A stretch of 64,000 bases of DNA from Watersipora subatra (lineage: Eukaryota > Bryozoa > Gymnolaemata > Cheilostomatida > Watersiporidae), in assembly GCF_963576615.1 (NCBI RefSeq), contig NC_088711.1:11402869-11466868 (forward strand), written 5' to 3'. The notes under the pieces were generated by a model. That model was not told the origin of the DNA and did not search any database. It was given only the letters and a program-made list of their open reading frames with translations. The translations under genes were made by a program, and so were the position numbers. This document shows positions 43,653 to 55,600 of the stretch, in pieces (position 1 is the stretch's first letter; the number at the start of each line of letters is the position of its first letter).

Positions 43653-46600
43653 CTAGACAGTAATAGAGTCTGCCAACTATGCAGGACAAGATATGTTAAA
43701 TGGATAAATGGATTAACGCCTACGTGCACCCAACCGTAGCAACAGACCGATTCGAGGTCTACCATTCTATGCTTACACCAGTGACTAAGTAACAAAAGCG
43801 TGTTTTGACAAAACGCCAAGCAGTCCATCCATTGGCCAGTTAATGGCACCCCTTAATAGTTAATATCGAGATATCTGCGAAGGTTCTTGCATGAAGGTAG
43901 TCTACGTGAAATCTTTGATTATCCATAATGCCGGTCTGGTAACTATCTCAAACTGTTGTTCTGAAGGGGGAGGGGTGCTAGTACTGCCATCGTGCCATAA
44001 CCGAGGGCGATGCTATCGAGAACCCTAAAACTGATAATAAGAAGCGTGGTCATAGGGTTGTCTTACCTCTAAGCCAAGTCTTATACTCGGTAGAAAAAGT
44101 TGATCATTCAGGTAAGTATACAACTCTTTCTCCTGCTCGTTCTTAGACTTCTCGAGTTCCCTTATAAGCGACTGCCACTCATCCAAAGTGATGGCCACGC
44201 ACTGCCAGTCAGCCGCACCTTCCTTCGACTGCGGCGAGCTTTTCGATCTGTACAGTCGTAGGTCTAAATAGAAACATTCACATTGAAAGACACTTGCATT
44301 TACTGAATCTGCCACACTATCCTAGAGTAGATTGAATAGGTCGACCTCTCGTCGGCTAGATTACTCCTGTATCTGAATAGACAACTAACAGAATTCTGTT
44401 TTTGCTATAATTAGCAGAATGAGCATTTGCACTTAAAGCAATGACAATCAAACATGGATTGGGTGGAGCGGGACATGTAGTTATGTAAAACTATTTGCCA
44501 GAATCCAGCCCAGTTGCACCTGGCCCTGTCCAGATTCCGCAGGTGACTGGTCATTCATATAAAAAGTGACAGGAGAAAGAAAAATTTTGCATCAAATTGA
44601 TTTTTGAACGCACGTGTATGCTAGTCGTGTCAAAGGGTCAAGGCCTGTTACGGAGGTACGAAAATACAGCATATCTGCAGCACCAGTTTACTAAGGCTGG
44701 CAGCATGTCAACTGCAGCAGTTCACAACAACCATTAGTCACTGTCATTACCTGTCTTACCATCTTAACCTTGTGATTTATGTACCAGCAGCCAGCAACTA
44801 AAAAACCTTCCCAGTTTATAAATGCATACTTCTACACTTGAGTAGTTCAGAGCAATGCAAGCCCTGCGTAGGGTAGACCCAACAGTATCTTATTAGCTTC
44901 AGACCTACGCAGACACATTCGCAAAAAATATATGCCTAGCAACAGGCCGACCTGCCTTAAACGTCCTTAAAGATGACCTTACACAAAATCTTGGTAGATT
45001 TTATTAGAAAGCATCGATATTTTCCTATCACTTGCTTTTGATGTTTTGAGGTGATCATACAGCAAGAATGTTTCAAGATTAAAATTGACAAAACTTGATC
45101 GCTCAGAAGAAAAATACTAGTGAAATGACGTCATTATTTGCTATCGTTGCTATAGTTGATATCGACTATAATTGCGTTCAAGTTGCGACGTTACGAGTCT
45201 CTATTCTTTCAGTCTCTTTGCAACTATAGACGTCATAATCACACTTTCATTTGATCTGAGCATTTTAACTGCGATCAAGTTTTGTCGATTTTAATCTTAA
45301 AACATTCTGGCAGTCAGGCCTCAAACCTTAAAAACAACCACAAATGTTAGAAAAATATCGATACTTTTTGATAAATCTAATAAAAGTTTGTGCAAGTCCA
45401 TCCGTTAAGCTGGTCTACAAGGAGATATGTCAATATAAAGTCTCCACAATAAAGCCTGGTTTCCATATGACAGCGCAATGATTGTGCCCGGCCCTGTGAT
45501 CGTGCCCAATGCATTGCTTGGGCTGTGATGCAGTGTTTCCATAGCGCGAGTAGGCGCCATGCTTGCATTGGACAGGGTGGTTAATTTCCTTACTTTTTCG
45601 TACGGGAGACAGATTTCTTCGGAAAACAGCCCTCTGTTTGAATTGTGGGATAGGTTGAAAAGGTCGAGCGGTATATTGTGGGATACATCATCGCGCGCAC
45701 CCATCGCAAGGATCCATTCTGTTGGATCCTTGCGATCAGCGTACGCACATCGCGCGATCGTCGTGCGTTGACGTTTCCACATCACAGCCGGCCTACGCAC
45801 GACGTCGTGCGTCTTGTTGCGCGCCTTGCGCTGTCATATGGAAACCAGGCTTAAATGCTACAACTTAGCAGTGATCATCACTTGATCTGTAGATTCCACA
45901 TTGCGAGAGATGTGGCCAGTTTGTGTCAAATGTTCAATACATGGCTAAAGTCAATGACACTGAACTAGGCAACATTCACAAAAGGCAAGTGCTCTCCAGG
46001 TCCTTTCATAAAAGTCTCAGATAGGTTGAAAAATTTGTACCTCCCTCTTGTGGACTTGAGGCACCAGTACTTGTATCGTATCTAGGAAGATGTAGTCTGC
46101 CTAACTAGCACTTACACAGAGGCAGTAATGTTTTACGAGAAAATCGAAACGCCAGTTGACATGAGAGTTACCTATGAATACCAGTGATATGTAATGTACG
46201 ATTTAAACAAATACAGTTTATTAGGGTGCACTCAATGGTAATAAGGAATTAATCATTAACGAGCTAGCGTATTTGCGAAAGAGAATAGCTATGTGGTAAC
46301 ACTGAAGACAGATTTACACAAGGACATCGCTTTGTAAGACTGAGGAATGTTGTAATATAAGATGATTTGTTTACCTTCGGTATTAGCTAATAAATTTCAC
46401 CATATGGAACAGCCAATGCTAATAAAGACTCGTGCAAGGCATATCTGTATCTCAATTAGAAATTAATTATTAGCCGAGAATTGTGTAATAGCTAACAGAT
46501 AATCACTGACAAAAGAAATTCCAACAGTTTTTCACTGTAATAGCTTCTTCATATTTTGAGCTGCGCCCCAACCAATTATGGATTTGCCTCCCTTAACGTG

Positions 46601-49600
46601 ATGGAATGTTAACACGCTGATGACAAGGCACTAGTATAGTTGAGTACACAATATATATAATCGCGGAAAATTGGGTTCCTTCATATTTTAACACAACTAA
46701 AATAGGAAATTACGCACGTGCTGTTTTCTTGATATGTACATGAGTTTGACAAAAATCAAGTCAAAATTCAACTAATATTAAACTTTGCTGACATTTGAGC
46801 GACCGCATCAGCAAGATACTATTGTTATATTGATAAACAACAGCATGCAATACTTTTAGCAATGTACATATGAGAATTATGTGGTATGAAAATGTATCTC
46901 ACAATAATGTTAGTGATATGGTTAGTTTTTATGATGAATGTTAGGCAATCTTAAACAAGGGTCTATAAAAGTCTTAGACAGCAAAAAATGATGGGAGGGG
47001 GGATAATGCGTTACTCGAAGCATGTAACACTTTAGTTAATCAAGTGGATTTTAAGCTTGCCCAATGATTATAATTTGCTTCATACGCAAACTTCTTTGAT
47101 TAAAGTGAAGTTGTCTGCCCGTAATCATATTCATAAAATGCGCCTAATTGAATGTTGCCACCGCTTTTTTAACCTAACACAGATGCATGGCTGACAATTT
47201 GCACCGGTGTAGTTGATATGACGCAATTACTTTTTCTATCACATGATTTTTTATAATCAATTTGAAACGCCAAAGCCACCGATAAAATGACATTTCATAC
47301 ATGAAAACATGTAACATCGGGAAACAATTGCAAACAGCTATTAGCCAAAAGACTGCAACAAATAGCTTCAACTTGGCGCGGATGGATCGCTTATGACCGC
47401 CAGAAATGCATTCAGTGAGAGTCACGATTTGCTGTTCAAACTGTAGCATCAATGTTAAGCAATTTGAGATAGTAAAACTGCAGACAAAATCACCTGACTG
47501 ATGACGTCATAATACAAATGTAGTGAGTATAAGCCATTGGGGAAGAAAGATATGATAAACCAAAGCCAGGACCTCGTACCTTATCCTTGTTCAACTAGCT
47601 ATTATTCTACAAACACTATGACTACATACAGATCCAGAATCGGTTGCTTCTGTCATACTCGCTCCATCCCAAGCCGAGCGCATGGCTATATATTGCTGTT
47701 ACGTTTAGCAGATAAGGAGAGAGATTAAGATAAATCCAATACATAATTTATCACATTAATGTTACAGGGATGAGCGCTTCTCTCACCTGTTTAAATAGAT
47801 CAATACATAGATGCTATAGATGATGCGTTGCTATTCATTACTATCGGCGCAGGATCAGTAAGAGGAGTCCAGTAATCCCTGACACTCACTAGCAGCAGTC
47901 ATATGTTGAGTCAAACACTCTCAAATGTTGAAACAAGAAGAAAGATATTATCTTTTCCTCTACCGACTATCGTTACCAGTTAGTTGCTAGCTAGTATCAC
48001 ACTAGAGATAGCTACAAAATACTCTGTCCACCTTCTCTCCGATGTCAACCCAGCCTAATGAGGCACTCACTGTTCAAATCGCTCCATCCCTATTGTTAAG
48101 GCCAGGTCTTTGCAAATCTAATGGGTGGCATCACAAAAGACGTATTGTCCCTGGACAATGACAGGCTCTGAGGCAGTCTTAAAGCTTTCCATAGAAATGC
48201 AAACAAATGCTCCTTTGAATCATTTGACAGTTTAAAATAAGTTTATAAAATTTGAGCGCAGTTAAAACAAACAAAGGCCATTCAGCGATGCTGTTAAGCC
48301 TTAGGTAGATAGTATTTTAACTGTATTAATAAACAGTGTGCATACGCCAATGCTACGGTGTTACGCTGTTGTTACAACAAAGCTAATGCTCCATGCTAAT
48401 GCCACCGTAATGGCAATTGTATCAACATTCCTGGCATTTACAAAAAACTCTTCTCCCACAAAAATAACTTGGTTCAACCAGCCCTTCTGAGAAAAGTGAA
48501 GCAAGTCCGCCTTCTATATCCTGGACAATTTGACCATCTCAAACAAGGTAGACTAACGACAATAATCCTATCAAACTCTTCAAATAAACGTTCTGAAGTT
48601 TATCTTGGACTTTACCTAGAAAATTGAAAGTCAATGACGTGTTTGTGTATTTTTGCTTAAAACGTAAGGTTTAAGTGGTATGCAGCAAACATACTAAACA
48701 TCAAGTACGGTCTTGCTTAAAATCATGTAAAACTAGAAGTGTACTTGAAGTTGACGACTGGAAAAACCACAACTCTGGCAACAAAAGATGTGTACAACAA
48801 TTTATTACACAGCTGGCAATTAGAAGAGGCTGTTTTGCAACTCTGACTATTCAAACGATGCTCAAAAGGTTACGTTTCCATAAACTTGTAAACTATGTAA
48901 GGATACAGCGTACTCACACTACAAAATATAATGTGAGACAGCTGACAGCACTGACCACCAAAGAAGTTCTGTAAATCGTCACTCCACCATCACTAACCTG
49001 CTGATCAACCAAGCATAACCACCAATCTCAGGAAATAAAGAGGCTCTTACACTTAAAGCAACTGCACAATCGCGATATGAAAGACCGACGAAAAGACACA
49101 ACCTTGACTCAATGTTGTTGGCAAGTGTCGAACAGTAAGCAGGCGATGAACAATGAAATGATGACAAGACGGCGATATGACAGTGAATGAAAGCCAAGTA
49201 CACAACGACTGCGTGTTACAATAGAATATGCATAGGCAGAGAGAGTGAGAGAAAGATAAGAAAGACAAGGCTTGCTAAGGGTCGTGACACGATTGGGCAC
49301 TATCTCGCTCTCTACTGAAAGTTAATTGACGGATCATCAGCAGTGATTAGCAGCTTGTTGAGTAAGCAAGGCATGTCAGTGATAAGAGTCAAACAGAGGC
49401 AAGCAACTGCATCCCCCCATACCTACACATGCCATCCGTATCATCACGAGCTACACTGTATCAATCATCATCATCATTACTGCGTATCGAATGGTTGCTA
49501 TGCACGCTCTGCGAGAATTTCATGATGCTCTACCAGCTAGCCGGTCAGAGTTCAGTCATGAAACCTTAGCAACATTTACCAAACTAAAAACAGCAAATTC

Positions 49601-52600
49601 ATCTGTCTTAGTAGGCAAAACAACATGTAAACAGGTGTCTAGACCGGCTGATGTTTGGTACCAGTGTGTTTAGCACACACATGCGTTTGGATCGCTGAGG
49701 CCTCATTGGTCAATTGGACAATTGGGTATTTCTTGAACTCAAAAATGCCAAACATGATGTCCACCATCAAATTATAGTTATTCCTCAAGCTTCCAATAAA
49801 TATATTGTTACAATTAGTCTCTAAAAAGGGTGATATCTTATAGAGCGTAGTGGAGAAAAGACCAGAATGAATGACAACGTGCAAAAAGACTAAAGCATCA
49901 CTACGGTGCTCTGCGACAAACATCTGTGAGCTAGACGCTGAAATGTCTAGCTTAAAGCACTTTGTACCATTATTGCGAGGTTATTCCCATTCTACACAAA
50001 TATGAGATGAAGGCAGCATCTTTAATGGCTGAACGACCAATCATGAAGACACTATTAACCCGCTAATATGACTGGCTAATCGAGCATTACTTAATAAGCT
50101 GTTTTGTTACCAAACAATAGCATTTAACATTATCACATTATTTACATATGCAGGAAGAGACAATTCCACAAATTGTTTTAAAAACCTTTTATTTAGCAGG
50201 GGCATTAAAAAGCACACCAATATTCAGTCCTAATAGTACAGATAGAAAAAAACTCACCAGAGCAACCAAAGAATGAAATGCTAGGAGACAGAAGGATAGC
50301 CAGTACGACCTCTGTGAAACGTTTCACCATATAAGACCAAGGTAACACTAGCCCAGCCTTCTAATGAGCCTTCCTGACCGCAGCCAAAAGTCATAAATAA
50401 CTGCGCTAACCATTAGCCTGACAGCTCCGATGCGATGGCACACATAAACCATTTAAAAATGCATCAGCAAGCTATAGCGGTACATTTCCTGAGTAATCTT
50501 TGCAGGAGCAAGAATTTGTAGCGGAAATTGTCACTCTGGTGCAATGCCAAGCTTCTTCAAAATTTGGACAACTCCGGTCAAGATAGACGGTTACATAAAC
50601 TACGACTGTATAAGACGCGCCAAACACTCTACCTTTTATTGGTGCTAAAACCACAATGAAAACAAGACAAAATAACTCCTAACAGCCAAAGAAGAGATTT
50701 ATCTGCATATGTTTTTTGGACCTATAAAATTGCAGCTATGATGCCTGCCAAAAGCATATTACTAATTGAAATAACTAAATCATCCAGGTATTTTAATGAT
50801 TTCTGTCAACACTAAAACAACGTTAAGAGCTTTGCATTAAACGGGTATAAAATATGATAAATAACAGATTTTAAACATAAATCCTTTGCATACGGCTAAG
50901 TTGCATGTCATGAAATTAACTTTTAAAAGTTGGTAAATACACCACACACTCAGGCTCAAGGTCTATGACTAAACAAGAACAGATGCTTCTGCAGAAAAGT
51001 ACATTTGCTTATGTGAACGCATTGCATAAAAACTAATATGATTTGAAGTATTGACTCCCTGATTCATTTTAAGATATCTGGTAGCTTACCCAGACTACCC
51101 GCTATTGCTTCTCGAGTGTGTACGAGGAGCCTAATCTAAATTAACTAGCTAGCAGGTGGCTGAAGCCTACAGTAATATTCAAGAAATTTTAACAGACTTT
51201 TAACTGTCGTGTTAAATTTTTACTTGTATTTGTTATGCCGAGTTGAGACCTCTGGAGTACTTAGGGGCCACACGGCAGTGGGTAGGCTGTTTTCTAACTA
51301 GTTACTAAGCCAACTATAGCAAAATTCAGTCATTTTAAAAACTGCAATTGAATCATCTCACCAACCATATGTCTGCAGTCGGGCAATTTATTTGTCGGTA
51401 AACTGACATTGCCAGGTTTTTTTTTATATTACTGTTCTGTTTCTATGTAGCTTGACTACTAGGCTTGATGGTTGTACACTTCTCTGCAGACGATAATGGC
51501 ACCACACTCTGATTACTGTGGTAACAGTAGAGGAACAATTAGTTGAAAATCACTTTCTTTCCTCTAAAAATCGTAATAGGCTCTCAGCTGCAGCCCACCT
51601 AATCAACAAGTGTGTGCAGTACCCTTAAAAGGCTCTAAGTGCTTTGATCATGCATTCAGTAAGGAAATTAAATTAATCAATATACATTTAAATAAACTGT
51701 TCATGCGTTTCCCCAGCTTTAAAAACCTAAAATCATACGAATCACACAATTTGCATAAGTATTATGACACTTGCGTAATGTATTATTTGGTATATATTAT
51801 TTATTTTATAGGTTACTATGGCAGCACCACACTTTTTCTAATGATGCACATCAAGTAGATAGCAAAATATTGGATGCAGTTTTCATAGCATCCAAACTGT
51901 ATCTAGCTTTCGCTATGTCTCTTTCCTCCACCTGGTCAATTACAACAGTATCGCAAGGAATACATTTTTTGCGCTAGCAGATCATGAGTTGTACTACAAT
52001 GAAATGGATATCAGCTGCAAATTCAGCTCTTCTATCCTTTTGCAAAGCATTTATAAGCATAAGTTAACAGAGACCTTGCTGAAATGGTTATGCCTCATTT
52101 GCTGCACTTGGTTTTTGAAGCTGGAGAGGGGAAGACAACACTTTATAGTCTAAATAAACAAAATTTTAAAAACGTGTGGCATAAGTTCGTTACACGCAAA
52201 CGTAAACACATGGTTCACATCTGTTGGCTGTAAGAATATCAAAAGCATTAGCAATGTCAGTTCAAATAGAAACTTCCTTAAATGCATAAGATGCACATTT
52301 GACTTTCTCTCCCAGACTTTGCCAGCCAATACTCAAGGATACTAGACAGTGCATATAAACTTGGTGTTAATCTCAGATCTTACCTGCACAACCAACAAGC
52401 TACTGTGTCAATACTCACCATGGAAATACCAGTAGGTTCTGTTATCCGAGTCTTTACCGACATTTATCTCCTTCTACAAACAAATAAAACATTCTAGCAG
52501 TTTCACTAAAACCTGAGAACCTTCCTTTTCAACAATTCTAGTAAAGGAGAATGCGATGCAAAAGAGAGAAAAGAGAGAAAGTCTTAGAGGTAGAAGATGT

Positions 52601-55600
52601 GACTGAGAAGATCAGATGATCGCATCAGAACAGAGAAGAAACCACTGCACAGCCTCAGACTAGATGATGAATAATTGAACATACATGCCCGACATGTTGA
52701 ACATACATGCCCGACATGTTGACCATACATGTCTGACATGTTGACCATACATGCCCGACATCTTGAACATACATGCCCGACATGTTGACCATACATGTCT
52801 GACATGTTGACCATACATGCCCAACATCTTGAACATACATGCCCGACATGTTGACCATACATGCCCGACATGTTGAACATACATGCCCGACATGTTGACC
52901 ATACATGCCCGACATGTTGAACATACATGCCCGACATGTTGACCATACATGCCCGACATGTTGAACATACATGCCCGACATGTTGAACATACAATGCAAG
53001 TAAAATGGAATTAATCAGCTAGAATGAATCAGCTGTCAGTGAACACTCAAATGGCATTATATATCCAAAGGGGTCTGCAATACTATGAGTTACACTATCA
53101 TGAAACAAAACTTTAGCGTGGATACACAACTCCAGCTGAGGTTTATGGTGCGATGTACGCTCATGATTCTGAAGGTAAACAAACACGTTGGTCTATGTTG
53201 TTAAAGATGATTAGTTAAAATGGTTGATTACAGTGAGCATAATCTCAATTAAATTTCAACATTTTAGATTCACTTTCAAACTATGACAACAGGGATACAC
53301 ACAACATTTATATATTGAACAAAAATATTCTCATGTTTAACATATATGCAAAAACCACTAGTGTAAATCGGAATTGTTCATGAAACGTTTGGGATAATTC
53401 TTTAGGTATGTAAATATGTTGAAATCCAAAATTTATCGATAGCTTGATTCATGTCATAAAATCTTTATTATTATACCTAATTGATTGTCATCGATAATGT
53501 GTAACACTTTTTCCTCATTAACAATGTTTTCCTTGAACACATACAAAGCGATGCAAATATCTATATAGATGTTACAGCAATCAGCAATCACAAAAGTGAT
53601 CGCTGTATTAAATAACAATAATAACAACAGTAACGAAAAATCGAGCAAGTATGCCATGGCCTCCACACGACTGAGGTCAATTTTCACTGATCAATACATT
53701 TGTCAACAACGATTATAGACACTGCAAATGTCTACACTACATGTCGGTTGTGCGTTTTGTCAGTATGTCCAGCCAGGCCTTAAAGATGAACTCGCACAAA
53801 TTCTTCGCAGATTTTATCAGAAAGTATCGGAATGTTTTATTAATTGCGATTATTTTTGATGTTTAAGATGATTTGACTGCCAGGATGTTTCAAGATTAAA
53901 ATCGACAAAACTTGATCGCAATTAAAAAGATCGAAAGCAAAACGCGTGCGAAAATACGTCATTAGTTGCGATCGTCGTTAGAGTTGATATTGACTATTGC
54001 ATTCAAGTTGCAACATTCTGCGTCACTGTTCTGTCTAACTCTTCGCAACTATAGACATAATCACACCTGATCTGGGTGTTTTAACTGCGATCAAGTTTTG
54101 TCGATTTCAATCTTAAAACAACCTTGAGGTCAGATCACCTCAAACATAAAAAACAAACGCAAATGATAGAAAAATGCCGAGACTTTCCAATAAAATCTTT
54201 TAAAAATTTGCGCGAATTCATCTTTAAGGAAACAACAGGAATTTTGGTAGTTATCTCTTAGTTTAAGCGTTAATTATCACCTCTGTTTGTTCATCTGACC
54301 ATAATATCAACAACTACTAATTTGAGCACAAATGTAGAGCAGACAACTCTTGGTAAGAAAAAACCAGTTCGGCTAAAGTGACCTACAAAATGAAACTTTG
54401 TCACCACCATCCCAGGCCATAAGGTTTGTTGAAACTTTATATCAAATCCAACAAAATTTTTCAGTTGCCATAGAAGTTTGTGTAAAAATTTAAATGCATT
54501 CATCAGTGTTAACTTTCATACTAGCGTAAGAGGCGATACTTAGCATTACGCATAAAATCTGTAATCTAATAATATAATACATAGATTTGTACTCCAATGC
54601 ATAGATTTGTCAGTTGCGTCTAACGATTTTCCACAGGTGCCACTCACTACTGACAACTGTTGGCCACAGAGTAAATCCAAATAAAAGGTATGGTGTCTGA
54701 CAGTCTACTAAGCACTTACATCTTCCAGACGATCAGCAGCGGAATTGAACTCTTCTGAAAGAAATTCATTCACCTCGGCTTTCTTCTCTTTCGTCTCGTC
54801 TGCAAGCCACTTGAGAAGTTTGAGCTGCAAGCAACAAGCAGCTAAAACATCAAAGAGTGGCGACACGCTACTGACTGTACAACCATCGTTGTACAGTACG
54901 CTACAACAACCAGGACTCTCATGTGAACATCAACCTATCAGAATTCACAAAAATACAATTTGTGTTGAATTTTTGCTAATTATTTTCATCTCATTGACTC
55001 GCAATAACTTTTTTTTATTAATTTTGTGTTTTATCAGTTAAACGTAGGTCTGACCATCGTGCGCAGGATGTTTGAGACTCAATCGAGCCAGCGCTGGAGC
55101 CTCAGACCAGCTATAGGAAACATCAAACAAATGTCTTATAATGTTCAAGAAGTTGAAAAGCAGCCTACACAGAAGTAACAACTAATAAGCTGATACAATT
55201 GGGAAGGTTGGACAGACAACTCCAAGTTGTGTGCAACTCTCTACAGTATGTCTTTGATTTCACAAGGCTATCATGTCGGCTGTTACAAACAGGAAAAAGA
55301 AACAAATCTGTCATGCAGTTTCCAGTTGAAAGAATTAATGCATATTAAATAGCCAACAGAATTACTATATCCAAACTAAATAATTGCCTACTTGGACTAA
55401 AAGAATGATAATGAACATTTTTACAATAAAAGAAATGGGTCACCAGTGATGATATGCAGGATGTAGAACAGTAAATAAGATTGACAGAGGAAATCACGTA
55501 GGAGCTTATTAAGCGATAACAATCCCTTCCAACCAACTCCTGAACCTACCATCAGGTCTCCATACTAACTGCCGCGCCATCTTTCCTCAAATCATACTAT

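Noticed and set aside
48675-48974. Plus-strand 99-codon frame
   Set aside because: Lies within an intron of the CECR2-like gene, with no recognisable family features or start context.
52584-52999. Three minus-strand frames of VNMSGMYVQH-type repeats
   Set aside because: A 22-bp unit cycles through three registers, so all frames appear open; this is an intronic minisatellite.
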